DNA of 43,955 nucleotides from Ruminococcaceae bacterium UBA7080 (GCA_002493595.1 DKZG01000023.1:1-43955); one strand, 5' to 3'. Shown: positions 24,584 through 33,700, counted from the stretch's first letter. Made by a program: numbers and translations. Notes: a model not told the origin generated them from the sequence alone.

Positions 24584-25966
24584 ATGAAATATGAAATTCC
24601 CTACAGTGCATTTGCAGAAAAAAGGATTAATGAATTATGCCTCGAAAACAGAAATATTTTAAGCCATAAAATTGAAAATGATGACGATGACAACATGATT
24701 ATCACTCTTGTATTCCAAAGTTTTAGCGTAACGTTAAAGTATAGCGAAGCTGTTTTTGAGGATTACTCATTTTTGGAAAATGAAAATAACGGAAAAGCAC
24801 TCATTGCGAAGTTTGAATTCCCCTTTTCCAAAATCAAATATTCTATCTACGATATTCACAATACTGTTGAAGACAATATTTTTTGCACCTATGCATTTCA
24901 TTGCCTTTATAATGAAGCTGCCTTAGGCAGTGCTATTGAAACTATCTTTGATTTTATTAACAGAAATTACGATATAATCAACAGCATAAACAGCTCCGAG
25001 AAACTTCAAGAAAAGCTTGATGCCTCCTTCGAAAACGGATTAAAGGTAGCCTCTAAAAAAATCACCAAAGAGAAATTAAAGAAAAATCCGGAAAAATACT
25101 TTAAAAGCCATGACACGGATTTGTATCTTCTCAGATTAGACGAAACCGCCTTCATTGATAATATTATAAAAGGAAGCACGAAAAGTCTTCAGAATTTTCA
25201 TCGGCATAACTTGAAAAAAGGGACGTTTCTCACTTTTGAAGAAAGATATATGAATTACCTTATCCAAAACGATTTAAAACATCCTGATGAGGAAATTGTT
25301 AAAAACATCAAAGAACACAGCAAGGTTTCAAAAAAAATAGGCAACTCCCATACCATATCCATAGCAATAAGTTTTATTCTTGCCATGGCAATAAACATAC
25401 TCATAGGAATTGCAGTCGAAAAGAAAATCGAAAAGGATTATTTTCTTTTAAGTGAAGTAACAATTGACAATATTTTTAAAATCATTCCGATGATATTCGG
25501 CTTTATATTACTGACACTTCATCCAATAGAAAACCTGCTGATGCGAAAAAACAAAAATTACGACACAAAAAAAACGAAAAATGATAAAAAAGCTGCCGCT
25601 ATACTTGCTCTGATTGGCATTATATGTATTGCAGGGTCAAGTGCTTACTTTTATTTTGATTTTCAAAAAAATGTCGGACTGGGTAAAAATGACATTTATT
25701 ACTGTCAAAAGCTTGCGAAGGTCGAGAAGTACGCATACAACGAGGCAAAGCTTTATTTAATTGAAGGCACATACTATGATAATGATTATTCTGACACGGA
25801 TGATGATAAAAAAATAGTTGTCATTATAAATAATGATTATAAGGATTATTATGTTTCAGAATACTTAACGGTTATTAACATGACCAACGATTATAGGGAC
25901 AGCCTGAAGTATGCCGGCAAATTCAAATCAATAGAAGATTTTGATGATACTTTTAATAATCACTGA
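24584..25966 (+). CDS. Hypothetical membrane protein
   Basis: I do not recognise this 460-residue protein. The first 260 or so residues are soluble, rich in Lys, Asp and Asn, with alternating strands and helices and no cysteine cluster or nucleotide-binding motif. Three membrane segments follow: about 265-285 (ISIAISFILAMAINILIGIA), 300-322 (KIIPMIFGFILLTL) and 345-365 (AAAILALIGIICIAGSSAYF). The last 95 residues are acidic and tyrosine-rich and probably lie on the opposite side of the membrane. The ATG follows AAGGAGG. It is monocistronic, divergent from the GH3 gene and convergent with gatB. A role cannot be assigned. Confidence 0.7.
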   Translation: MKYEIPYSAFAEKRINELCLENRNILSHKIENDDDDNMIITLVFQSFSVTLKYSEAVFEDYSFLENENNGKALIAKFEFPFSKIKYSIYDIHNTVEDNIFCTYAFHCLYNEAALGSAIETIFDFINRNYDIINSINSSEKLQEKLDASFENGLKVASKKITKEKLKKNPEKYFKSHDTDLYLLRLDETAFIDNIIKGSTKSLQNFHRHNLKKGTFLTFEERYMNYLIQNDLKHPDEEIVKNIKEHSKVSKKIGNSHTISIAISFILAMAINILIGIAVEKKIEKDYFLLSEVTIDNIFKIIPMIFGFILLTLHPIENLLMRKNKNYDTKKTKNDKKAAAILALIGIICIAGSSAYFYFDFQKNVGLGKNDIYYCQKLAKVEKYAYNEAKLYLIEGTYYDNDYSDTDDDKKIVVIINNDYKDYYVSEYLTVINMTNDYRDSLKYAGKFKSIEDFDDTFNNH

Positions 25967-26182
25967 AAATGAAATAAAAAATCTGCTTTTAACAATCCCT
26001 TTTGAGATAATATAATAATGGTCTATTAACAAAAACAGCATATCTCAAAACTGAGGTAAGCAGACTGTTTCACAATACCGATAAAACGGACTTAATAATA
26101 TACCAAAAATACAGAATACATAGAATTTGATAGCCATAGCAGACCGTATTTCCAAGTTTTTGTGATACAAAAGTAGTTTAAA
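25967..26182. other. Intergenic region without a recognised gene
   Basis: Between the membrane protein and the hairpin array I see no credible coding frame, promoter or RNA gene. The sequence is AT-rich and unremarkable. An open frame on the minus strand (26045-26287) runs across the palindromes and is not believed. Confidence 0.5.
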
Positions 26183-26292
26183 AGGCCTGAAACCTATATA
26201 GGTTTCAGGCCTCAGTCTGTCGAAAAAGGCACAGTTTAGGCTGTGCCTTTTTCGACAGACTGGACAGTGTATCTCCATGAGATACACCGTTT
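26183..26292. repeat. Array of three perfect hairpins between convergent genes
   Basis: Three hairpins lie nearly end to end. The first is a 30-base perfect palindrome AGGCCTGAAACCTAT/ATAGGTTTCAGGCCT (26183-26212). The second has a 22-base perfect stem with a TTTAGG loop (26213-26262). The third is GTGTATCTC-CAT-GAGATACAC (26267-26287), followed by TTTTTT on the plus strand. They can act as terminators for the convergent membrane-protein and gatB transcripts. Stem length and perfection exceed what termination needs, so a mobile palindromic repeat is possible. Confidence 0.7.
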
Positions 26293-26293
26293 T

Positions 26294-27703
26294 TTATCCG
26301 ATTATTTCTCTGATTATTTTTTCAGCTTTTGTTACATCGGCTTTACCGCGTGAATTTTTCATAACATAGCCAAACATAACATTTATTGCCTTATCCTTGC
26401 CGTTTTTAATATCCTCAACAGCCTTAGGATTTGCATCAACAGCACCCTGACAAAGTACTCTGAGTTCATCATCCGAAAGGCCTGCCAAATCCTCAGCCTT
26501 TATATATTCTGTTACATCCGCACCGCTTTCCAGCATCTTGGAAAGAACATCCTTTGCCTTATTGGCTCTGATTTTCTTTTCATCAATCAGCTTAACCAAG
26601 GCTGCCAGCTGCTTCGCTGTTGTTTTAATATCAAAATTTTCTTTGTCCTCTTCTGTCTGAAGCACTGCGTAAATCGTACCAATAATCATATTAAGAACGT
26701 TATTTGCACTTGCGCCCTCACAAACTGCCGAGTCAAAGAATTGTGTTACATTTCTGTATTTATAAATGAGTCTTGCATTATTCTCCGGCAGACCCATATC
26801 CTGAACATATCTTTTAAGCTTGGCATCAGGCAATTCAGGAAGTGATTTGCGTATTTCCTCAACCATTTCGGGTGAAATGTAAAATCTCAGTATATCCGGT
26901 TCAGGAAAATAACGGTAATCATCCGCATTCTCCTTTGTACGAAGAACATAAACTGTATCACTGTTTGCATCGTAACGCATGGTAGACTGAATGATTTTTT
27001 CACCTGAATCAAGAAGGTCTTCCTGTCGTTCCATTTCAAGTTCCATAGCACGAACAATATTAGAAAGCGAATTGATATTCTTTATTTCTGTTCTTGTTCC
27101 CCAAGGTTCACCCGGCTGATGAATGGATACATTCACATCGCAGCGCATCGAACCCTCCTGCATTTTACAGTCTGAAACACCAACATTGCGCATAATCAGC
27201 TGAAGCTTTTCCGCATATTCTCTTGCTTCCTCCGGTGAAGAAATATCAGCCATGGATACAATTTCAATAAGAGGAACACCGCCGCGATTATAGTCAACAT
27301 ATGTGTAGCCGCCATCATGCACAAGCTTACCTGCATCCTCTTCAATATGAATACGTTCAATTCGTATTTTTTTTCCTGAATCAAGCTCGACATAGCCATT
27401 AACACAAACAGGCTCGTCAAATTGCGATATCTGATATGCCTTGGGTAAATCGGGATAAACATAGTTTTTTCTGTCCATATGAGAGTTATTATTAATCTCG
27501 CAGTGAACTGCAAGCCCGGCACGCACAGCATACTCAATAACCCTTTTATTAAGAACAGGCAATGCACCGGGCTGTCCCGTACATACAGGGCAGCAGTGTG
27601 TATTTGGTTCACCGCCGAACCGAGTTGTGCAGCCGCAAAATATCTTTGTTTTCGTTGCAAGCTCAATATGTGTTTCAATACCGCATACCAACTGATAACT
27701 CAA
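26294..27703 (-). CDS. gatB: Asp-tRNA(Asn)/Glu-tRNA(Gln) amidotransferase subunit B
   Basis: GatB binds the mischarged tRNA and activates its Asp or Glu side chain with ATP for amidation. The 469-residue protein shows the family sequence from its N-terminus (YQLVCGIETHIEL, CGCTTRFGGEPNTHCCPVC with zinc-site cysteines), the DRKNYVYPDLPKAYQISQ block and the C-terminal YqeY-like tail domain. The start is TTG, and TTGA overlaps the gatA stop by four bases, with GGAGG nine bases upstream. It is the last gene of the aspS-gatCAB operon. Confidence 0.97.
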   Translation of the reverse strand: MSYQLVCGIETHIELATKTKIFCGCTTRFGGEPNTHCCPVCTGQPGALPVLNKRVIEYAVRAGLAVHCEINNNSHMDRKNYVYPDLPKAYQISQFDEPVCVNGYVELDSGKKIRIERIHIEEDAGKLVHDGGYTYVDYNRGGVPLIEIVSMADISSPEEAREYAEKLQLIMRNVGVSDCKMQEGSMRCDVNVSIHQPGEPWGTRTEIKNINSLSNIVRAMELEMERQEDLLDSGEKIIQSTMRYDANSDTVYVLRTKENADDYRYFPEPDILRFYISPEMVEEIRKSLPELPDAKLKRYVQDMGLPENNARLIYKYRNVTQFFDSAVCEGASANNVLNMIIGTIYAVLQTEEDKENFDIKTTAKQLAALVKLIDEKKIRANKAKDVLSKMLESGADVTEYIKAEDLAGLSDDELRVLCQGAVDANPKAVEDIKNGKDKAINVMFGYVMKNSRGKADVTKAEKIIREIIG

Positions 27704-29160
27704 AGCACTGCACCTCCTTCAAAATCAGAAACGCCTATATCTGCATTTTTCTCATAAAAATAAGCTGCGTTAAGAATTGTCTTTTCACTGAATTTTTTGC
27801 CTATAAGCTGCATGCCGATAGGCAAACCTTTGCTGTCATTTTTAATAGGTACACTGATTGCAGGCACTCCTGTGATATTAATCGGAACCGTTGCTATATC
27901 CGAAAGATACATTTCAACAGGAGATACACCTTTATGATTCAGCTCAAAAGCAGTGTTCGGTGCTGTCGGCGCAATTAAAATATCGCATGTATTGAATATT
28001 TCATCAAAATCGGCAATAAGATTTTCACGAAGCAAGCATGCTTTTTTGTAATAAGCATCATAATAGCCTGATGACAGCACATAAGTGCCAAGCATGATTC
28101 TGCGCTTAACCTCATCACCAAAGCCCTCGGTACGTGTCTTCAAAATCATTTCTTCAACATCATTAAAACTTTCAGGTCTGTAGCCGTATCGAATGCCATC
28201 ATATCTGCCAAGGTTTGAGGAAGCCTCAGCACAAGCAATAATATAATAAACCGGCAATGCCTGTTTAAGAACAGGGAGACTGATGTCAATCACCTGTGCA
28301 CCATTATCCTCAAAGAATTGAACAGCACTGTCAATTGCCTCTTTTATTTCGGGATTTATTCCCTCAAAATATTCCCGAGCGATACCGATTTTCAGTCCCT
28401 TGATATCCTTTTGTCCGAGTGTATCGGCAATTTTTCCAAACTGAAAATCAACACTGGTCTGATCATTGGCATCAACGCCGCTGATTGCATCAAAAACCAT
28501 AGCTGTATCCTTTACGGAATTAGCAAGCACGCCGATTTGGTCAAGCGAGGATCCGTATGCAATCAGACCGTAACGTGAAACCGCACCATAGGTTGGCTTA
28601 AGGCCTACGATACCGCAGAAGGATGCCGGCTGACGAACTGATCCGCCTGTATCCGATCCCAGCGCATAGGCTGCGAGATTAGCACATACTGCTGACGCAC
28701 CGCCGCCTGATGATCCGCCTGTCACATGGTTTACATTTCTCGGGTTAAGCGGAGCACCATAGCAGCTGGTTTCACTTGTAGAACCCATGGCAAATTCATC
28801 CATATTGGTTTTGCCAAGCATTACAGCACCCTGAGCCTTAAGCCTGCTCCATACTGTTGAATTATAATACGGTCGGAAACCTTGAAGAATTTTTGATGCA
28901 CAGGTGGTTAAATCACCGTCTGAGCAAATATTATCCTTAAGTGTCATCGGAATACCGGTTAAAGCAGTTGCCGTACCGTTTTTCAGCATTTCGTCAGCAT
29001 TCTTTGCATGTTCAAGCGCCTTTTCAAAAGTTGTTGAAACATAAGCATTATACTTGCAGTTATCCGACTCAATAGCACTAATATATTTTTCTGCAAGCTC
29101 AACTGACGAAATCTCTTTATTCCTAAGCATTTGTGATAAGGAGGTTATCATCTCTTTCAT
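27700..29160 (-). CDS. gatA: Asp-tRNA(Asn)/Glu-tRNA(Gln) amidotransferase subunit A
   Basis: GatA is the amidase subunit that releases ammonia from glutamine for the GatB reaction. The 486-residue protein has the Ser-cisSer-Lys triad of the amidase signature family: the Lys in MTLKDNI and the serines in GGSSGGGASAV and GSDTGGSVRQPASF. The ATG directly follows the gatC stop codon and the TTG start of gatB overlaps its end, so the three subunits are translationally linked. Length and motifs are normal. Confidence 0.97.
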   Translation of the reverse strand: MKEMITSLSQMLRNKEISSVELAEKYISAIESDNCKYNAYVSTTFEKALEHAKNADEMLKNGTATALTGIPMTLKDNICSDGDLTTCASKILQGFRPYYNSTVWSRLKAQGAVMLGKTNMDEFAMGSTSETSCYGAPLNPRNVNHVTGGSSGGGASAVCANLAAYALGSDTGGSVRQPASFCGIVGLKPTYGAVSRYGLIAYGSSLDQIGVLANSVKDTAMVFDAISGVDANDQTSVDFQFGKIADTLGQKDIKGLKIGIAREYFEGINPEIKEAIDSAVQFFEDNGAQVIDISLPVLKQALPVYYIIACAEASSNLGRYDGIRYGYRPESFNDVEEMILKTRTEGFGDEVKRRIMLGTYVLSSGYYDAYYKKACLLRENLIADFDEIFNTCDILIAPTAPNTAFELNHKGVSPVEMYLSDIATVPINITGVPAISVPIKNDSKGLPIGMQLIGKKFSEKTILNAAYFYEKNADIGVSDFEGGAVL

Positions 29161-29448
29161 TTATATTCCTCCCTTCACACAGAACATACCCTTTGAAGCG
29201 TTTACATTTGAAAGAATCTTTTCATTCGCAAGTGATTCCTGAATAATGTCCTCTCTGAAATCCTCAGCAGGAGTGGCAGACGATGAAACGTTTCTTATTT
29301 TTTCAGCATCACCTTCAACTGAATTATTTATTGTATCGGCAAACGCAATAATATCGTCCATATCCTTTATGATTTTATCAAGCTCCTCATCTGAAAAGTC
29401 AAGACGAGCCAAACGAGCCAGCTTTAATACTTCATCTTTGGTAATCAT
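29161..29448 (-). CDS. gatC: Asp-tRNA(Asn)/Glu-tRNA(Gln) amidotransferase subunit C
   Basis: GatC is the small linker that holds GatA and GatB together. This 95-residue protein has the typical start ITKDEVLKLARLARLDFSDE, the central DMDDIIAFADTIN segment and a C-terminal FCVKGGI tail. The ATG follows CGAGGTG. It lies 150 bases downstream of aspS, and no terminator is visible in that gap, so it is probably read from the T-box-controlled aspS promoter. Confidence 0.95.
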   Translation of the reverse strand: MITKDEVLKLARLARLDFSDEELDKIIKDMDDIIAFADTINNSVEGDAEKIRNVSSSATPAEDFREDIIQESLANEKILSNVNASKGMFCVKGGI

Positions 29449-29598
29449 AGTTACACCTCGTTTTATTCGTGTATTACCGTACAGGTAGATTGCATATACT
29501 TTTGAAATTTTTTTAAATTCAAATGATATGGAATTATCCCGTATACATTAGCATTATGAATAATATAACCTAAATTACATTTAATTCTGCAAAAACTT

Positions 29599-31350
29599 TT
29601 ACTTTCTTAATTTAATATGAACCTCTCTTAGCTGCTGCTCCGTAATCTCATTCGGAGCACCGCACATAAGGTCCTGAGCCTTACCGTCCATCGGGAAGGT
29701 AATTACTTCTCTGATATTCTCTTCATTTCTGAGAAGCATAATCATACGATCAACACCCGGCGCCATACCTGCGTGAGGCGGAGCACCAAACTGGAAAGCA
29801 GTATAAAGTGCACCGAATTTTTCCTTAAGCACATCTTCATCATAACCTGCAATTTCAAATGCCTTCTTCATAATATCAATATCATGGTTACGAACCGCAC
29901 CTGAGGACAGTTCAACACCATTACATACTATATCATACTGATATGCAAGGATGTTAAGCGGGTCCTCATTTTCAAGAGCATCCAAACCACCCTGAGGCAT
30001 GGAAAATGGGTTATGCGTAAATCCGATTTTCTTTTCCTCTTCCTTATATTCATACATTGGAAAATCATTGATAAAGCAGAAACGATAAGCCTTTTTTTCG
30101 AGCAAATCAAACATTTCACCGAGCTTTGTTCGAATCTGGCCAGCATAGCTTGCTGCCTTTGACTCTTCATCGGCAATAAAGAAAATCGTGTCGCCAATCT
30201 CAAGGGAAGCCATATCGGCAAGCTCTGTTTTCATATCATCCGGAATAAACTTATCAATAGGTCCTTTATATGATTTATCCTCAAGCACAAGGAGATAGCC
30301 TAAGCCACCCATGCCGATTGACTGCGCAAATTTAAGAAGTTTCTCGTGTTTACCTTTTGAAATCTCCTCGTGAAGCTTAATTGCTCTTACCGTCTTGCCA
30401 TGGAAGGGCTTAAAGGTGCAGCGCTGGAAGAAATCTGTTACATCGATAATTTCAAGAGGGTTTCTTAAATCAGGTTTATCCGTACCGTACTTGAGCATAG
30501 CATCCTTAAAACTGATTACAGGATAAGGAGCTTGCGTTACTTCATATCCCGCAGGTGCAAACTTTTTAAAGGTCTTGGTTAAAATTTCCTCACCGACCTT
30601 GAATACATCCTCCTGCGTAGCAAAGCTCATTTCAAAATCAAGCTGATAAAATTCACCGGGTGAACGGTCTGCTCTTGCATCCTCATCTCTAAAGCACGGT
30701 GCAATTTGGAAATACTTGTCAAATCCCGATACCATAAGCAACTGTTTATACTGCTGCGGTGCCTGCGGCAAAGCATAAAACTTTCCCTTATGAACACGGC
30801 TGGGAACAACATAGTCGCGTGCACCCTCAGGCGAGGAAGCACAGAGAATCGGCGTCTGTATTTCCAAAAAGCCCATATTTGTCATTTCCTGTCTGAGGAA
30901 GGAAACAACTCGGCTCCTGAAAATCATATTGTCCTTTACCTTTTGATTTCTTAAATCAAGAAAACGATACTGCAGTCTTTTATCCTCACGCGTTTCCTTT
31001 GAAGTCTGAATTTCAAATGGAAGCGGCTGACGCACCTTGCCGAGAGTGGTAACTGCGTGTGCCTCAATCTCAATTATGCCGGTTGCAATTTTAGGATTGA
31101 TTGTATCTTCATCACGCTTTTCGACAACACCCTCCACACAGATACAATCCTCTTTGGAAATTCCTTCAAGCAGTGAAGTATCGCGCATAACAATCTGCAT
31201 AACGCCATTCATATCACGAAGATCAAGAAATGATACACCACCGTGGTCGCGGATATTCTCTACCCAACCTGCAACCTTAACACTGCTGTTAATATCCGCT
31301 TCGGAAAACAGGTCCATTGTCTTTGTTCTGTAAATTGTTGAAAATTCCAT
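29599..31350 (-). CDS. aspS: Aspartyl-tRNA synthetase, probably non-discriminating
   Basis: This 583-residue bacterial-type AspRS has the N-terminal anticodon-binding OB fold, motif 2 (FRDEDARADR), the bacterial insertion (GAD) domain and motif 3 (GAPPHAGMAPGVDRMIMLL). The OB-fold stretch reads RDHGG, with His36 where discriminating enzymes such as that of E. coli have Leu; this His is a known marker of bacterial AspRS that charges both tRNA(Asp) and tRNA(Asn). Together with gatCAB downstream and an Asn codon in the T-box, this supports a route to Asn-tRNA(Asn) by transamidation. The ATG has GGGAG about nine bases upstream. Confidence 0.96.
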   Translation of the reverse strand: MEFSTIYRTKTMDLFSEADINSSVKVAGWVENIRDHGGVSFLDLRDMNGVMQIVMRDTSLLEGISKEDCICVEGVVEKRDEDTINPKIATGIIEIEAHAVTTLGKVRQPLPFEIQTSKETREDKRLQYRFLDLRNQKVKDNMIFRSRVVSFLRQEMTNMGFLEIQTPILCASSPEGARDYVVPSRVHKGKFYALPQAPQQYKQLLMVSGFDKYFQIAPCFRDEDARADRSPGEFYQLDFEMSFATQEDVFKVGEEILTKTFKKFAPAGYEVTQAPYPVISFKDAMLKYGTDKPDLRNPLEIIDVTDFFQRCTFKPFHGKTVRAIKLHEEISKGKHEKLLKFAQSIGMGGLGYLLVLEDKSYKGPIDKFIPDDMKTELADMASLEIGDTIFFIADEESKAASYAGQIRTKLGEMFDLLEKKAYRFCFINDFPMYEYKEEEKKIGFTHNPFSMPQGGLDALENEDPLNILAYQYDIVCNGVELSSGAVRNHDIDIMKKAFEIAGYDEDVLKEKFGALYTAFQFGAPPHAGMAPGVDRMIMLLRNEENIREVITFPMDGKAQDLMCGAPNEITEQQLREVHIKLRK

Positions 31351-31369
31351 AAATTCATCTCCCGAAATA

Positions 31370-31618
31370 ATAAATTAAAAAGCAGCCTTAAGTCCTATAG
31401 GACGAAAGACTGCTTCCGTGGTACCACCTAAATTAGCCGAATATACTCTAACGGCTCACTCTGAGGATTAACGCTCCTTAAACGCTCAATTCTAATCACA
31501 AAACGCTTTCTTTTGAGAACTCATAGGTGTTTTTCGCTGAATGCATTTGCTGTCTTGCACCAACCGACAACTCTCTGAAAAAGAGGCAAACCGCTACTCT
31601 CCTAATCACAGTTTTATA
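31370..31618 (-). promoter_or_regulatory. T-box leader (aspS-gatCAB), specifier AAC
   Basis: The leader shows the Stem I features AGAGAG and GGTTGGTGCAAGAC, then AAC-ACCTATGAGTT. By alignment with characterised leaders, where the specifier is followed by A and a CCTNNGAG-type stretch, the specifier is AAC (31531-31529), an Asn codon. Downstream are the T-box AGGTGGTACCACGG (about 31428-31415) and a terminator hairpin AGCAGTCTT/AAGGCTGCT with inner GTCC/GGAC and a TTTTTAATTT tract (31411-31372). Uncharged tRNA should stabilise the antiterminator and switch the operon on. Confidence 0.9.
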
Positions 31619-31629
31619 TTATTATAGAT

Positions 31630-31658
31630 ATAATAGCACTAAAAAATACGTTAGTCAA
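31630..31658 (-). promoter_or_regulatory. Promoter of the T-box-controlled operon
   Basis: On the minus strand TTGACT (31658-31653), a 17-base spacer and TATTAT (31635-31630) precede the T-box leader. The -35 element touches the stop codon of the upstream zinc-ribbon protein gene. Confidence 0.8.
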
Positions 31659-32232
31659 TATTTTTATTTATTATCCTGCTGCATATTATATGCATTATAA
31701 TTTCCAAAACATAAATTGCAAGCGTTACATACCAGCCGATGCCCATACCGCCGATTATCAGACCAAGCACTACAAAAACAATGGTATTGATTGCACTGAA
31801 AATCATATTTCTTAAAAATCCTGTCTTGGTTGAGGAAAACAAAGATGAAATGATAACAGCCAAAGACAATACAATCACAAGAGCCATGCTGATAAGCGGC
31901 ATCATTACATCGCTGATTTCAATGCTTGATTTAACAAGACCCATGATTAAACGGATAAGACTTATATTTCCGTACATTGGAAGGCACATCGAAGCAAGCG
32001 GTGTAAAAAACAAAACAAGCCTTATAATCAAAACCGGTGAAGCAATAGATGATGACTTTATAATATTAAAAAAACGGTTTACTGCATCGACCTCTCTTTG
32101 TGCCTGCACAGCATCAGACTTTAAATTATCCTCAAGATTATAGTATAGAAGATTCACACTGCAATGGGGACAATTTTCTTTCATATAAAGCGGACTGATT
32201 TTACCGCCGCACTTAGGACATGTATTATTCAT
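31651..32232 (-). CDS. Zinc-ribbon membrane protein
   Basis: This 193-residue protein begins with a four-cysteine zinc ribbon (CPKC at about residues 5-8 and CPHC near 22-25), followed by a short amphipathic region and about four membrane segments between residues 60 and 185. Such proteins are common in Clostridia and of unknown function. The start is the ATG at 32232, inside the end of the GPH symporter gene: AGGAGGTGG lies just upstream, and a longer reading adds 13 unlikely residues. It overlaps the symporter by eight bases and is probably coupled to it. Confidence 0.7.
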   Translation of the reverse strand: MNNTCPKCGGKISPLYMKENCPHCSVNLLYYNLEDNLKSDAVQAQREVDAVNRFFNIIKSSSIASPVLIIRLVLFFTPLASMCLPMYGNISLIRLIMGLVKSSIEISDVMMPLISMALVIVLSLAVIISSLFSSTKTGFLRNMIFSAINTIVFVVLGLIIGGMGIGWYVTLAIYVLEIIMHIICSRIINKNID

Positions 32233-33700
32233 CCGAACCACCTCCTGAAACCTCTTTCGAAAGCTGCTCACGGCGCACCTTCATCTCCGCTCTTATTGTT
32301 TCCAGCTTTTTGCCTGTAAGCGTATAGAAGGAATACGGAATCAGTGACAATAAACCGAGAAGATACGGAATACATGTGTAAAGAGCCCATACACACAAAT
32401 CTGTGTGATCACCCTTTACGGTTATCTGCTCACCCATTGAATTTTTTGTGAATGTGAGACCGATAATCGGAAGAAGAGCAGTACCCAAGGCTGTAGAAAT
32501 AGAGCCTGTCAGTTTACCGACAAAGGTAAGCACAGAAAAACTTACACCCTCGTTTCTCTCTCCGGTTTTCCATTCCATATAATCAACGGTATCCCCTATC
32601 ATTTCAGTCGGTATTACCATGTTGATTGTGTTGAAGAAACTGAAAATAAAGTTTTGAAGCATTAAGAGAATGGAGATTACAAGCACATTTGAATTATAGA
32701 ATTTAAGTCCTGCTAAAAATACAAGTGTACCGACAACAGCTCTGCATACAATATTAATAATAACAATCTGCCTGTTATCAAATTTCTTTTTCACTTTTGG
32801 TATTAAAAGATAAGTAAGAAAGCCAAAAATTGTACCCGGAAGTCCTATCCATAATACAGCAGAATTAAGATTTAAAACCTCTGAATAATAATATGTCTGA
32901 AATACGCCTGCAAGACCGGCAAGTGCGCCTAAAACATTACCGACAATGATAAGCAGCAACGGCTTATTTTTAAACATTACCTTAAAGCCTTCAAGCACAG
33001 AAGGTTCTCTTACCGACTGAACAACTCTTTCTTTTGTTTTGAACCCTGCAAGTGAAAACAATCCCAAAAGCATAACCGCAGCAACTGCAGCCAAAATGAG
33101 GAAATCCTGCGACAGAGTGAGACCCCAAACACCGTTATTAGATAAATCCATCATTACAACAAGAATCGTAGTAGATAAACCACCTATTATACCGGAAATA
33201 AATCTGGCTGAGGAAATTGCTCTTGTTCTGTCTGACGGCGACGGCGAAATTGCTGTGCTCATTCCCCAAAACGGCACATCCCCTATGGTGTAGAAAAATT
33301 CCCATATGAAATAGGATATGTACATATAAACTATTTTAACAGTTGTTGACTTGGCATCTGCTAAAATTTCAGGGCCGGCAAAAAGCATAATTGTAGCAAT
33401 TGAAAGCGGAATCGGCACAATCAGTAGATAAGGTCTGAGCTTACCGTAGCGTGTTCGTGTCCTATCAATAATTCCGCCCATAAGGGGATCATTAATCGTG
33501 TCCCATATACCAAGAACAATAATCATCATAGCCACTGCTTTTTCGGGTATTCCGAAAACCTTGGTAAAAAACAGCGACAAATAACCACCGGCCACAAGGT
33601 TATAACCAAAAACCTGACCTGCATTTGCAAAGCCGTAAGCCAGATTTTCCTTAACACCTACATAACGTATTTCTTTTACATCCTCATTCTTTTCGCTCAT
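32225..33700 (-). CDS. GPH-family (MelB-type) sugar:cation symporter
   Basis: This 491-residue carrier has 12 predicted membrane segments and the glycoside-pentoside-hexuronide hallmarks. These are the early acidic motif WDTINDPLMGGIIDRTRTRYGKLRP, located at about residues 65-90, and the later DTVDYMEWKTGERNEG element near 380. Family members import di- or oligosaccharides or glycosides with Na+ or H+. The ATG follows GGAGGGG. It forms a unit with the downstream zinc-ribbon membrane protein. A second member at 36342-37817 shares layout and motifs but is clearly diverged; the substrate is unknown. Confidence 0.92.
   Translation of the reverse strand: MSEKNEDVKEIRYVGVKENLAYGFANAGQVFGYNLVAGGYLSLFFTKVFGIPEKAVAMMIIVLGIWDTINDPLMGGIIDRTRTRYGKLRPYLLIVPIPLSIATIMLFAGPEILADAKSTTVKIVYMYISYFIWEFFYTIGDVPFWGMSTAISPSPSDRTRAISSARFISGIIGGLSTTILVVMMDLSNNGVWGLTLSQDFLILAAVAAVMLLGLFSLAGFKTKERVVQSVREPSVLEGFKVMFKNKPLLLIIVGNVLGALAGLAGVFQTYYYSEVLNLNSAVLWIGLPGTIFGFLTYLLIPKVKKKFDNRQIVIINIVCRAVVGTLVFLAGLKFYNSNVLVISILLMLQNFIFSFFNTINMVIPTEMIGDTVDYMEWKTGERNEGVSFSVLTFVGKLTGSISTALGTALLPIIGLTFTKNSMGEQITVKGDHTDLCVWALYTCIPYLLGLLSLIPYSFYTLTGKKLETIRAEMKVRREQLSKEVSGGGSDE

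Noticed and set aside
26045..26287. 80-residue open frame on the minus strand with a CPVC motif near its start
   Set aside because: It lies almost wholly across the three palindromes; both arms of each hairpin would have to be coding, there is no ribosome binding site, and the composition is unlike the neighbours.
29449..29598. Possible independent promoter for gatC
   Set aside because: TTGAAT with TATATG at 18 bases is poor, and no terminator follows aspS, so read-through from the T-box promoter is simpler.
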